Assembly: GCA_902799185.1 (NCBI GenBank)
Contig: CADBZO010000020.1
Coordinates: forward strand, 1-63,265
Direction: 5' to 3'
DNA length: 63,265 nucleotides
From: an uncultured Bacteroidales bacterium
Lineage (GTDB): Bacteria > Bacteroidota > Bacteroidia > Bacteroidales > Paludibacteraceae
Shown here: positions 1 through 8,035 of the stretch, piece after piece
Layout: every line of letters starts with the position of its first letter
Numbering within the stretch: the stretch's first letter is position 1
Program-made: the position numbers and the translations under genes
Notes under the pieces: generated by a model
What the model was told of the DNA's origin: nothing
The model's database searches: none
What the model saw: only the letters and a program-made list of their open reading frames with translations

Positions 1-126
1 GTCGTGGAAGATGACCTCGATGCAGTTGGAGGAGGCACGGCGGCGACGGTGAACCATCTCCGCGCCCAAGGTGTCATGGAGGCGGAGGTACATTTTGTAT
101 AAAGCAGGGTTGATTTTAGAGTTCAT
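1..126 (-). CDS. Unrecognised protein, 5' end only
   Basis: The first 42 codons of a minus-strand gene run off the window edge. The ATG lies at 126-124 and the protein begins MNSKINPALYKMYLRLHDTL, followed by an arginine-rich patch (MVHRRRRAS). I do not recognise the family from this fragment. Support for it being real is a good minus-strand promoter at 326-357, an A-rich leader just before the ATG, and an uninterrupted frame to the edge. The roughly 190-base leader between promoter and ATG carries two palindromic repeats. Confidence 0.55.
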   Translation of the reverse strand, partial: MNSKINPALYKMYLRLHDTLGAEMVHRRRRASSNCIEVIFHD

Positions 127-163
127 AGTTGTAGGTTTTAATGGTTTGTTTTCAAAATCACGG

Positions 164-215
164 GATATATACTATGTATATATAGGGTGCGGTAGGATAC
201 GATACAGGTCCGATG
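164..215. repeat. Dispersed repeat, copy 1
   Basis: This AT-palindromic stretch is followed by GTAGGATACG and AGGTCCGATG. It matches a second copy at 28362-28412 closely apart from a short variable centre. It lies in the leader of the minus-strand gene that starts at 126. The two copies are visible by eye; their function is unknown. Confidence 0.6.
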
Positions 216-236
216 GGAGGCGGGAGCTCCCCCAGG

Positions 237-291
237 CCCCCTCTCAGAGGGGAGAGAAATAGGACACCCCCCGACCCCCTCTCAGAGGGGG
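237..291. repeat. Paired G/C palindromic elements
   Basis: Two copies of a short hairpin (CCCCCTCTCAGAGGGG at 237-252 and a 17-base version at 275-291) sit in the 5' leader of the minus-strand gene. They resemble the CCCTCTCC/GGAGAGGG elements found inside the DUF1015, pectate lyase and murA genes. They look like members of one dispersed palindromic family. Confidence 0.7.
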
Positions 292-325
292 AGAAATGGA
301 GTGGAACTATTTCTTAAATCGGGTA

Positions 326-357
326 CAAAGATACAACAAAAAAACGAGAAATGCAAA
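326..357 (-). promoter_or_regulatory. Promoter, minus strand
   Basis: Read on the minus strand: TTTG (357-354), a spacer of exactly 20 bases, then TATCTTTG (333-326), a full match to the Bacteroidetes TTTG/TAnnTTTG pattern. It drives the partial gene starting at 126. It is divergent from the bactofilin promoter; the rest of the 127-562 intergenic region holds only the repeats listed. Confidence 0.75.
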
Positions 358-468
358 TTTTCGGGGGTTTGAAAGTGCAAAAAATGCAAAATACAGAAAA
401 TTTGATGATACAAAACACAAAATTTGATGATACAAAAACACAAAAAATGAGGAAAAATGCGTGCGCGC

Positions 469-499
469 TTGCGTATGTGGAAAAAATTTTGTACCTTTG
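469..499 (+). promoter_or_regulatory. Bactofilin promoter
   Basis: TTG (469-471), a 20-base spacer and TACCTTTG (492-499) match the Bacteroidetes promoter. The start of transcription would fall near 505, leaving a leader of about 58 bases before the bactofilin ATG at 563. Confidence 0.8.
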
Positions 500-562
500 C
501 ACGCAATTTGTGCAATTAACCATGTTACAATCCAAATGATAAACTTTAAACCCAATAGAATT

Positions 563-931
563 ATGGCAGACAAACAACAAAGCGGAATGATGTTCAACGC
601 ATTGACCACAGGAAGCAAAATCGTAGGAAACATCACCGCCGACAGCGATTACCGTATTGACGGGTTGATCGAAGGCGAGCTGAACTGTAGCGGCAAAGTA
701 GTGATTGGCGAAGCGGGCAAGATAAAAGGTACCGTCATCTGCGCCAACGCAGAGATCATGGGTCTTCTGGAGGGCAAGATCAAATGCCACCAGCAGCTGT
801 CTCTCCGTGCCAGCGGGAAGATCCAGGGCGACGTACAGACCAAGACCTTGATCGTAGAGCCGGGTGCACAGTTCAACGGAACGTGCTCGATGGGAGGAAG
901 CGAAGCTTCGAAGGCGATGCCTTCCAAATAA
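563..931 (+). CDS. Bactofilin family cytoskeletal protein
   Basis: A 122-residue bactofilin: a self-assembling, nucleotide-independent cytoskeletal protein that forms filaments, often at the membrane, and scaffolds cell-wall or polarity factors. The body is the repetitive beta-helix typical of the family, with regular GxIxGxV-type turns (for example SKIVGNITADSDYRIDGLIEG, then GKIKGTVICANAEIMG). The tails are short and disordered. I chose the ATG at 563 because it follows the promoter at 469-499 by a normal leader; the same frame is open further upstream but would begin inside the promoter. The stop codon is the first base set of a heptad repeat. No lysostaphin/M23 partner gene is adjacent. 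Confidence 0.92.
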   Translation: MADKQQSGMMFNALTTGSKIVGNITADSDYRIDGLIEGELNCSGKVVIGEAGKIKGTVICANAEIMGLLEGKIKCHQQLSLRASGKIQGDVQTKTLIVEPGAQFNGTCSMGGSEASKAMPSK

Positions 932-957
932 TTAACAATTAACAATTAACAATTCAC
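930..957 (+). repeat. Heptad tandem repeat, AATTAAC x4
   Basis: Four 7-base units directly after, and including part of, the bactofilin stop codon (TAA 929-931). It belongs to the family of 7-base-period repeats seen at most co-directional junctions in this window. Confidence 0.9.
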
Positions 958-1068
958 AAAGCGTCCTATAGGCTTTTGTACAAAATTAATAGAAAGTACG
1001 TATCTTAAAACGCTGTACCAAACTCCCAAAGCCCTTTGTAAATTGTACATTATAAATTGTAAATTAAT

Positions 1069-2409
1069 ATGAAGATCAAACCATTCAGAGGAATACGTCC
1101 GCCGAAAGAACTGGTGGAGCAAGTGAACAGCAGGCCGTACGACGTGCTGAACTCGGAAGAGGCGCGTGCAGAGGCTGCGGGTAACGAGAAGAGCCTGTAC
1201 CACATCATCAAGCCGGAGATCAACTTCGCGCCGGGTACGGACGAACATGACCCGCGTGTATATGACGCCGCCGTGGAGCAGTTCAAACTGTTCAAGGAGA
1301 AAGGCTGGCTCGTGCAGGACAAAGAGGAGAAATACTATGTGTATGCGCAGACGATTTTAGACCGCGACGGAGTCGCTCAAAGTCGAAAGACCGCTTCGCT
1401 CAAAGACAAAAGCCCGTTAGGCGGCAAGACTCAGTATGGTCTGGTAGTAGGCGCGTGGGTGGATGACTATCTGGAGGGCCGTATCAAGAAGCACGAGCTG
1501 ACCCGCAAAGACAAAGAGGAGGACCGTATGAAGCACGTCCGTGTGCTGAACGCGAACATGGAGCCGGTGTTCTTAGCCTATCCGCACCGTGAGGACCTGC
1601 GGGCTATCATCCAAGAGGTGACCAAAGGCGAGCCGGAGTACGACTTCATCGGTGCGCCGGAGGGCTTCCGACACACGTTCTGGGTAATCAACGACCGTGC
1701 GACCATTGACCGCATCACGGAGATCTTTGCGCAGATACCGGCCATGTATATCGCCGACGGGCACCACCGCAGCGCAGCAGCGGCAAGAGTGGGAGAAGAG
1801 AAGAAAGACCTCTCCCCAACCCTCTCCCAAGGAGAGGGGGAAAGACCCGAGTACGAGTTCTTTATGGCGGTTTGTTTCCCGGACGACGAACTGAACATCA
1901 TCGACTACAACCGCGTAGTGAAAGACCTGAACGGACTGACGGAAGAAGAGTTCCTGGAGGCATTGAAAAAGGATTTTGACCTCTCCCCGACCCTCCCCCG
2001 AAGGGAGGGAGATGATTTCTCGGCGGTGAAGCCGAAGGGGCTGCATAACTTCTCGCTGTATATGGGTGGGAAATGGTACTCGCTGACAGCCAAACCGGGC
2101 CGTTATGACGACAGCGACCCGATAGGGGTGTTAGACGTCACGATCTCCAGCAATCTGATCCTGGACAAGATCCTCGGCATCAAAGACCTGCGGAGCGACA
2201 AACGTATCGATTTCGTAGGCGGTATCCGCGGCCTGGGCGAGTTGCAGCGGCGTGTGGACAGCGGCGAGATGAAGATGGCGCTGGCACTCTACCCTGTGAC
2301 CATGCAGCAGATCATCGACATAGCCGACAGCGGAAATATCATGCCGCCGAAGACGACCTGGTTCGAACCGAAACTGCGAAGCGGACTGGTGGTACATGAA
2401 TTAATTTGA
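1069..2409 (+). CDS. DUF1015 family protein with in-frame repeat insertions
   Basis: A 446-residue cytosolic DUF1015 protein. The N-terminus (FRGIRPPKELVEQVNSRPYD) and the motif YIADGHHRSAAA at about residues 225-236 identify the family; the DGHHR segment resembles the ParB/SerK-type nucleotide-binding motif. Its reaction is not established to my knowledge; from memory, related genes in Bacteroides sit beside serine biosynthesis genes, which is not the case here. Three stretches look inserted relative to the family: about residues 99-122 (built from a repeated TCGCTCAAAG word), 246-261 and 304-316 (both encoded by palindromic CCCTCTCCC/GGAGAGGG elements, reading LSPTLSQGEGE and LSPTLPRREGD). 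All keep the frame open. The stop lies inside the next heptad repeat. Confidence 0.88.
   Translation: MKIKPFRGIRPPKELVEQVNSRPYDVLNSEEARAEAAGNEKSLYHIIKPEINFAPGTDEHDPRVYDAAVEQFKLFKEKGWLVQDKEEKYYVYAQTILDRDGVAQSRKTASLKDKSPLGGKTQYGLVVGAWVDDYLEGRIKKHELTRKDKEEDRMKHVRVLNANMEPVFLAYPHREDLRAIIQEVTKGEPEYDFIGAPEGFRHTFWVINDRATIDRITEIFAQIPAMYIADGHHRSAAAARVGEEKKDLSPTLSQGEGERPEYEFFMAVCFPDDELNIIDYNRVVKDLNGLTEEEFLEALKKDFDLSPTLPRREGDDFSAVKPKGLHNFSLYMGGKWYSLTAKPGRYDDSDPIGVLDVTISSNLILDKILGIKDLRSDKRIDFVGGIRGLGELQRRVDSGEMKMALALYPVTMQQIIDIADSGNIMPPKTTWFEPKLRSGLVVHELI
1809..1842. repeat. Palindromic element inside DUF1015 gene, copy 1
   Basis: A C-rich arm followed by its G-rich complement (CCCTCTCCCAAGGAGAGGG core) is read through in frame as LSPTLSQGEGE. 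A near-identical translated element recurs about 170 bases downstream, which shows these are insertions and not conserved protein sequence. Confidence 0.8.
1980..2012. repeat. Palindromic element inside DUF1015 gene, copy 2
   Basis: A second palindromic element of the same family, read as LSPTLPRREGD. It shares the CCTCTCCCC-ACCCTC lead-in with copy 1 and with the element in the pectate lyase gene (43358-43392). Confidence 0.8.
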
Positions 2410-2459
2410 GATTTGAGATTTGACATTTGAGATTTGACATTTAAGATTTGAGATTTGAA
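2404..2459 (+). repeat. Heptad tandem repeat, ATTTGAG x8
   Basis: Eight consecutive 7-base units fill the whole junction. The first contains the DUF1015 stop (TGA 2407-2409) and the last contains the TTG start (2455-2457) of the PorE-like gene. Confidence 0.92.
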
Positions 2460-4533
2460 AATTTATAAAAACATATTCATCCTTTGTGCACTGTCCTTTG
2501 TTACATTGTACTTGTCTTCTTGTAGTATCAAACAGCGCATCAAACGGGCGGACAAGAAATTCGCTATCGGCGAGTATTACGCCGCCGGCGATATATACAA
2601 ATCCTGCTACAGCCGCTTGTCGATGAAAAAAGACAGGCAGTTGAAGGGTTACGTAGCTTACCGTCAGGCGGAGTGCTACCGGATACTGAACAACCCCCGT
2701 GCGGCGAACGCGTACCAGAGTGCGTTGCGGTGCAAATACCACCTGCAGGACTCGACTATCTTCCTGCACGCCGGCCAGGTACTGCAATACCAGGGTAAGT
2801 ACAAAGACGCCGCCAAGAGTTATGACCTGTATCTGGAGGCGCATCCGGATGACTACGTAGCCAAGGCGGGCAAGTACGCCTGCATGAAAGTGGAGGAGTG
2901 GAAGAAAGAAGGCACGCGTTACAAGGTTTCCGAGGCGAAGCAGTTCAACCAGAAGCGCACAAGCAACTTTGCGCCGATGTTCATCGGTTCGAATAGCGAT
3001 GCGCTGATGTTCACCTCCAACCGTCAGGAGAAACCCAAAGGCGGCAGCAAGAAACTCAAACGGCCGAGTAACGTAACCGGCCAGCAGTTGTTCCAACTCT
3101 ACCAGACGCGGAAGAACGCCGCGGGCGAGTGGGAAGAGATCGAGTTGGCGGAAGGACTGTACGGCGAGCAGGCCGAGGACAAGCAGGAGAACGACTCCAC
3201 GGGCGGCGGCAAGCAAGCCGGCAGCGCGGAGATAGGTGTATGCTGCTTCAGCCGCGACGGCAGGACGATGTATTTCACCTATTCCAAGCCTATCAACGGT
3301 CAGGACTTAGGCGCCAAGATCTACAAGAGCGAACGTGCCAGCGGCGAGTGGGGAGAAGCGCAGGAGGTGAAGCTGTTTGCCGACAGCTCCATCACCGTAG
3401 GCCACCCCGCTCTGAACGCCACGGGCGACACGCTCTATTTCGTGAGCGACGCGCCGGGAGGCATGGGCGGCAAAGATATATGGATGGCGGAGCTAGACGG
3501 CGACACATGGACCGCCCCTACTCCGTTGGGCCCCGGCATCAACACTACCGCCGATGAGATGTACCCGTATCTCCATGAGGACGGTACACTCTATTTCGCC
3601 TCCAACGGCCACCCGGGTTACGGCGGACTGGATATCTACAAAGCCCTCCGCGACACGACGGTCAAGGACAGCACCGTGTGGCTGCTCTATAACATGGGCA
3701 CGCCGTTCAACGGCACCGGTGACGATTTCGGAATCACCTTTGCCGGCAACAGCCAGGACGGCTTCTTCTCGTCCAACAGAAACGACACGAAAGGGTACGA
3801 CAAGATATACAGCTTCACCCTGCCGGAGATGGAGTTCATCGCCGAGGGTACGGTGCGCGATGAGGAAGGCAACCCGCTCTCGGACGCCAAACTGCGTATC
3901 GTAGGCTCGGACGGCACCAACAGCAAAGTCAATGCCCGCCGCGACGGTACATATAAGATCAAGCTGGCGAAAGACGTGCGGTACGTCATGCTCGCTACGG
4001 CACGAGGCCACCTCAATGCCAAAGAGCAATGGAACACCAACGGTCTCAAAGACAGCAAGACCTACACCATGGATTTTGCACTCAGCCCGATCAGCCGGCC
4101 GGTGAAGATGGACAATATCTTCTATGAGTTCGGCCGGTGGGAACTGACCAAAGCCTCGGAGGAGGAGCTGATGAAACTGGTGAAACTGCTGAACGACAAC
4201 CCGAACATCACCATCGAGCTCTCCGCGCACACGGATATGAAAGGTAATGAGGACTTCAACAACGAGCTCTCGCAGAAACGCGCACAGAGCTGCTGCGACT
4301 TCCTCATCCGGCACGGTATCGAGAAAGAAAGGCTGACACCGGTAGGTTACGGCAAAGCCAAACCCGTGATAGCGGACAAAGCGATAAACAAGAAATATCC
4401 GTTCATCCCGGTGGAGCAAGCGCTGGACGAGGCGTTTATCTCAGGCCTCAAAGCCGACCAGCAAGAGGTCTGCAACCAGATTAACCGCCGGACGGAGTTC
4501 AAGGTGTTGAAAACAACGTATAAGTTGTATTGA
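2455..4533 (+). CDS. porE: PorE-like OmpA-family lipoprotein (type IX secretion)
   Basis: A 692-residue outer-membrane lipoprotein with the domain order of PorE: signal peptide with lipobox LSSC (Cys 23), TPR-type helices (about 30-170), PD40/WD40-like beta-propeller repeats (about 175-455), a carboxypeptidase-regulatory-like domain (about 460-545) and a C-terminal OmpA peptidoglycan-binding domain (about 550-692, with TIELSAHTDMKGNEDFN and the RAQSCCDFLI helix). PorE is thought to anchor the type IX secretion machine to peptidoglycan. The TTG start at 2455 is needed to give the basic n-region MKIYKN, and it is supplied by the preceding heptad repeat. The hydrophobic core (2481-2515) is itself weakly heptad-periodic. 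Several OmpA-family paralogues share this architecture, so the exact assignment is likely but not certain. Confidence 0.75.
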   Translation: MKIYKNIFILCALSFVTLYLSSCSIKQRIKRADKKFAIGEYYAAGDIYKSCYSRLSMKKDRQLKGYVAYRQAECYRILNNPRAANAYQSALRCKYHLQDSTIFLHAGQVLQYQGKYKDAAKSYDLYLEAHPDDYVAKAGKYACMKVEEWKKEGTRYKVSEAKQFNQKRTSNFAPMFIGSNSDALMFTSNRQEKPKGGSKKLKRPSNVTGQQLFQLYQTRKNAAGEWEEIELAEGLYGEQAEDKQENDSTGGGKQAGSAEIGVCCFSRDGRTMYFTYSKPINGQDLGAKIYKSERASGEWGEAQEVKLFADSSITVGHPALNATGDTLYFVSDAPGGMGGKDIWMAELDGDTWTAPTPLGPGINTTADEMYPYLHEDGTLYFASNGHPGYGGLDIYKALRDTTVKDSTVWLLYNMGTPFNGTGDDFGITFAGNSQDGFFSSNRNDTKGYDKIYSFTLPEMEFIAEGTVRDEEGNPLSDAKLRIVGSDGTNSKVNARRDGTYKIKLAKDVRYVMLATARGHLNAKEQWNTNGLKDSKTYTMDFALSPISRPVKMDNIFYEFGRWELTKASEEELMKLVKLLNDNPNITIELSAHTDMKGNEDFNNELSQKRAQSCCDFLIRHGIEKERLTPVGYGKAKPVIADKAINKKYPFIPVEQALDEAFISGLKADQQEVCNQINRRTEFKVLKTTYKLY

Positions 4534-4557
4534 GAATTGAGAATTGAGAATTGACAT
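4530..4557 (+). repeat. Heptad tandem repeat, TTGAGAA x4
   Basis: Four 7-base units span the PorE-like stop (TGA 4531-4533) and end two bases before the thyA ATG. Confidence 0.9.
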
Positions 4558-4559
4558 TT

Positions 4560-5354
4560 ATGAAACAATATTTGGATTTATGCAAGCGGGTGCTGGAGGA
4601 AGGAACCGTCAAGCACGACAGGACAGGAACCGGGACTATTTCTGTTTTCGGCCACCAGATGCGATTTCATATGGAGGAGGGCTTTCCGCTCCTGACGACC
4701 AAGAAACTGCACCTGAAATCCATCATCTATGAGTTACTGTGGTTCCTCCAGGGCGACACGAATGTCAAGTACCTGCAGGACCACGGCGTACGTATCTGGA
4801 ACGAATGGGCGGACGAGAACGGCGATTTAGGTCCGGTCTATGGCCATCAGTGGCGGTCGTGGCCTGACTATAACGGCGGTACAATCGACCAGATAGCGAA
4901 TATCGTGAAGATGATCAAGGAAAACCCCGACAGCCGGCGGATGATGGTGAGCGCGTGGAACGTAGCGGAGGTGGAGAAGATGGCGCTGCCGCCTTGCCAC
5001 TGTCTGTTCCAGTTCTATGTGGCAGACGGCAAACTGAGTCTGCAGCTCTACCAGCGCAGCGCTGATATCTTCCTCGGCGTGCCGTTCAACATCGCCAGTT
5101 ATGCACTGCTGCTGCAGATGATGGCGCAGGTGACGGGACTTCAATGCGGCGATTTTGTACACACCCTCGGCGACGCACATATCTACCTGAACCATATTGA
5201 GCAAGTGAAACTGCAGCTGACACGCGAACCGCGGCCGCTGCCGAAAATGATTATCAACCCCGAGGTGAAGGATCTGTTCGGTTTCCAATACGAAGATTTC
5301 AGGCTGGAAGGCTATGATCCACACCCGCATATTGCCGGTGTAGTGTCGGTTTAA
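4560..5354 (+). CDS. thyA: Thymidylate synthase
   Basis: ThyA methylates dUMP to dTMP using methylenetetrahydrofolate, which becomes dihydrofolate. The protein is 264 residues, the same length as the E. coli enzyme. Visible hallmarks are the dUMP-binding region HDRTGTGT, the active-site cysteine in [12 protein letters not shown] (about residue 146), [19 protein letters not shown] and the C-terminal PHIAGVVSV region. I prefer the ATG at 4560 over the upstream in-frame TTG at 4551, which lies in the heptad repeat. folA follows immediately, so the dihydrofolate made here is recycled by its neighbour. Confidence 0.97.
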   Translation: MKQYLDLCKRVLEEGTVKHDRTGTGTISVFGHQMRFHMEEGFPLLTTKKLHLKSIIYELLWFLQGDTNVKYLQDHGVRIWNEWADENGDLGPVYGHQWRSWPDYNGGTIDQIANIVKMIKENPDSRRMMVSAWNVAEVEKMALPPCHCLFQFYVADGKLSLQLYQRSADIFLGVPFNIASYALLLQMMAQVTGLQCGDFVHTLGDAHIYLNHIEQVKLQLTREPRPLPKMIINPEVKDLFGFQYEDFRLEGYDPHPHIAGVVSV

Positions 5355-5380
5355 ATTAAAAATTAAGAATTAAAAATTAT
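5353..5380 (+). repeat. Heptad tandem repeat, AAATTAA x4
   Basis: Four 7-base units join thyA to folA. The first carries the end of the thyA stop codon (TAA 5352-5354), and the last runs into the folA ATG at 5379. Confidence 0.9.
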
Positions 5381-5876
5381 GATTTCAATTATAGTAGCCA
5401 TAGCAGAGAATTACGCCATCGGCAAGCAAGGAGACCTGCTTTGCCATTTGCCGGCGGACCTGAAACATTTCAAGGAGATCACGAGCGGCAAGACGGTGGT
5501 GATGGGCGAACGGACGTTCTTCTCGCTGCCTAAACACCCGCTGCCTAACCGTCGGAATATCGTATTGACGGACGTACCGGGCAAGACGTTCGAAGGCGCG
5601 GAGGCGGTCTATTCGTTAGATGAGATGGTGGCCAAGATACAAGGCGAAGAGGAAGCGTTTGTAATCGGCGGGGGCATGGTTTACCGCCAGATGATGGAGC
5701 ACGCCGACAAACTCTATATCACGCATATCCATCATAGCTGGGAGGACGCAGATACGTTCTTCCCGGTGATAGACCCGGCTGTATGGCAACAAGTGAGCGC
5801 CGAGCGGCATGAGGCGGACGAGAAGAACCCTTACGCTTTTACATTCGCAGAATACGAAAGAAAAATTAAGAATTAA
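5379..5876 (+). CDS. folA: Dihydrofolate reductase
   Basis: A 165-residue DHFR that reduces dihydrofolate to tetrahydrofolate with NADPH. It shows the family hallmarks ISIIVAIAENYAIGKQGDLLCHLPADLKHFK (only the start quoted by region), VMGERTFFSLPKHPLPNRRNIVLT and the glycine pair in FVIGGGMVYRQ. The last residues and stop are encoded by the next heptad repeat (AAATTAAG units). It pairs metabolically with thyA directly upstream. Confidence 0.96.
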   Translation: MISIIVAIAENYAIGKQGDLLCHLPADLKHFKEITSGKTVVMGERTFFSLPKHPLPNRRNIVLTDVPGKTFEGAEAVYSLDEMVAKIQGEEEAFVIGGGMVYRQMMEHADKLYITHIHHSWEDADTFFPVIDPAVWQQVSAERHEADEKNPYAFTFAEYERKIKN

Positions 5877-5904
5877 AAATTACGAATTACGAATTACGAA
5901 TTGG
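5863..5904 (+). repeat. Heptad tandem repeat, GAATTAC-type x6
   Basis: Six 7-base units encode the last folA residues (I-K-N), supply its stop (TAA 5874-5876), and supply the TTG start of tex (5901-5903) in the sixth unit. Confidence 0.92.
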
Positions 5905-8000
5905 AGAGTAATTTCGCACATATTATCAGCGGTTCGGCAGGTATTGGTCAACGGCAAGTAGAGGCTACCATGGCGCTACTGGACGAAGGGGCTACTATTC
6001 CCTTTATAGCGCGGTACCGCAAGGAGCGGACGGGTTCGCTGGACGAGGTACAGATAGCAGCTATCCAGACGCAGTACAGCAAGCTGCAGGAACTCGCCAA
6101 ACGCAAAGAGACGATCTACGCGCGGTTGGACGAGATAGGCATTACGAATGACGAATTACGGCAACGCATAGCGGATTGCTGGGACGCTACGGAACTGGAG
6201 GATATCTACCTGCCCTACAAACCCCACCGCAAGACGAGAGCGGATATAGCCATCGAGAAAGGGCTGCTGCCGCTGGCGGAAGAGATACTCAAACAACGGC
6301 CGATGCGTTTGCCGGATGAAGAGTCGCTGCAAGGCGCACGGGATATCCTCGCACAACGGATTGCCGAGGACGAGAAGAGCCGTAATGCCATCCGGCGGGA
6401 GTTCAGCTATACGGCACTCCTGACCACCAAAGCCGTCAAGACCAAATGCGACAGCCCGGAGGCACAGAACTACAAGGATTATTTCGATTTCAAATGTCCG
6501 CTCAAGCATATCAAGAGTCATCAACTGTTAGCTATCCGGCGTGCTGAAGCAGAAGGATTTCTGCGCGTAGATATATCTCCGGACAGCGAGAAAGCCTTGG
6601 ACAAGCTCGCCAACCTGTGGCTCAAAGCCCATAACGACACCGCTTACCAGGTGGAGCTGGCGATGGAGGACGGCTACAAACGGCTGCTCAAACCCGCCAT
6701 CGAGACGGAGTTTGCCGCGCTCTCCAAAGAGAAAGCCGACCAAGAGGCTATCCGTGTGTTCGCCGACAACCTGCGGCAGTTGCTACTCGGCGCACCGTTA
6801 GGCCGGAAACGGGTTTTAGCCCTTGACCCGGGCTTCCGGACGGGCTGCAAGACCGTGGTGCTGAACGAACAGGGCGACCTGGTCACGCATGACGTCATCT
6901 TCCTGCATAACCTGCAGAGCACCAAGCGGCTGGAAGAACTGATCCAGAAATACCGTATTGAGGCCATCGCCATCGGCAACGGTACCGCCAGCAGGGAATG
7001 CGAAGAGATGGCAAGAAAGGTAGTTGAAAGTTTAAAATTGAAAGTTGAAAGGACTCCTCAGATCTTTGTGGTAAGCGAGGCCGGGGCTTCGGTATATAGC
7101 GCCAGCAAGATTGCGAGGGAGGAGTTTCCCGAGGAGGACGTGACCGTTCGCGGGGCTGTGAGTATCGGCAGACGGCTGATAGACCCGCTGGCAGAACTGG
7201 TGAAGATAGAGCCGAAATCCATCGGCGTAGGCCAATACCAGCATGACGTGGATCAGACGGAGCTGCGCGAGAGTCTGCAACAGACGGTAGAGAGCGTAGT
7301 GAACTACGTAGGCGTAGATGTGAACACCGCGAGCAAGCACCTGCTGACGTATATCTCCGGCCTGGGACCTACCCTGGCGCAGAGTATCGTCGATTACCGG
7401 GCGGAGCACGGCGCTTTCGGGAGCCGCAAAGAGTTGCTCAAAGTGCCCAAGTTAGGAGCCAAGACGTTTGAGCAAGCGGCAGGTTTCCTACGTCTCAAAG
7501 GCAAGAACCCGCTGGATAACAGTGCCGTTCACCCGGAGAGTTACGCCCTTGTGAAACAGATGGCGAAAGACCAAGGGTGCTCCGTAGCGGAACTGATTGC
7601 CGACGAGCAGAAACGGGCACAGATAGATCTGAACAAATACGTGACAGCCGAAGTGGGACTCCCTACCCTCACGGATATCATGAAGGAGCTGGCACAGCCG
7701 GGGCGTGACCCGCGCGGCGAGACGGAGGAGTTTCATTTCGACGAACACGTACACACCATCGACGACCTGCAGGCAGGCATGGTACTGCCGGGTATCGTAA
7801 CGAATATCAGTGCGTTCGGCGCATTCGTGGATTTAGGCGTGCACAAGGACGGATTGATACACGTCTCGGAGATGGCGGACAGACGGGTAAGCAACCCGCA
7901 GGAGGTGGTCAAACTGCACCAGCACGTGCGGGTACGCGTGATAGATATTGACCGCGCACGCGGGAGGATACAGTTGAGCCTAAAGGGAATTAAAAATTAA
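5901..8000 (+). CDS. tex: Tex-like S1 RNA-binding protein
   Basis: A 699-residue Tex/YhgF protein, a nucleic-acid-binding factor linked to transcription. The order is an N-terminal helical Tex domain (1-190), a YqgF-like RNase H fold starting near residue 305 (VLALDPGFRTGCKTVVL), tandem helix-hairpin-helix motifs (about 480-560, ISGLGPTLAQSIVDYR) and an S1 domain (about 625-695, GIVTNISAFGAFVDLGVHKDGL). The TTG start lies in the preceding heptad repeat; no better ATG exists before the conserved N-terminus. Residues about 374-384 (VESLKLKVE) are encoded by an internal block of four heptads, an apparent in-frame insertion in the YqgF-like domain. Confidence 0.95.
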   Translation: MESNFAHIISGSAGIGQRQVEATMALLDEGATIPFIARYRKERTGSLDEVQIAAIQTQYSKLQELAKRKETIYARLDEIGITNDELRQRIADCWDATELEDIYLPYKPHRKTRADIAIEKGLLPLAEEILKQRPMRLPDEESLQGARDILAQRIAEDEKSRNAIRREFSYTALLTTKAVKTKCDSPEAQNYKDYFDFKCPLKHIKSHQLLAIRRAEAEGFLRVDISPDSEKALDKLANLWLKAHNDTAYQVELAMEDGYKRLLKPAIETEFAALSKEKADQEAIRVFADNLRQLLLGAPLGRKRVLALDPGFRTGCKTVVLNEQGDLVTHDVIFLHNLQSTKRLEELIQKYRIEAIAIGNGTASRECEEMARKVVESLKLKVERTPQIFVVSEAGASVYSASKIAREEFPEEDVTVRGAVSIGRRLIDPLAELVKIEPKSIGVGQYQHDVDQTELRESLQQTVESVVNYVGVDVNTASKHLLTYISGLGPTLAQSIVDYRAEHGAFGSRKELLKVPKLGAKTFEQAAGFLRLKGKNPLDNSAVHPESYALVKQMAKDQGCSVAELIADEQKRAQIDLNKYVTAEVGLPTLTDIMKELAQPGRDPRGETEEFHFDEHVHTIDDLQAGMVLPGIVTNISAFGAFVDLGVHKDGLIHVSEMADRRVSNPQEVVKLHQHVRVRVIDIDRARGRIQLSLKGIKN
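7022..7049 (+). repeat. Heptad repeat inside tex
   Basis: Four 7-base units (AGTTGAA, AGTTTAA, AATTGAA, AGTTGAA) are translated in frame within the YqgF-like domain of Tex. Confidence 0.85.
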
Positions 8001-8035
8001 AAATTACGAATTACAAATTACGAATTACGAATCAT
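7987..8035 (+). repeat. Heptad tandem repeat, AAATTAC-type x7
   Basis: Exactly seven 7-base units carry the tex stop (TAA 7998-8000) and end at the base before the ettA ATG. Confidence 0.92.
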
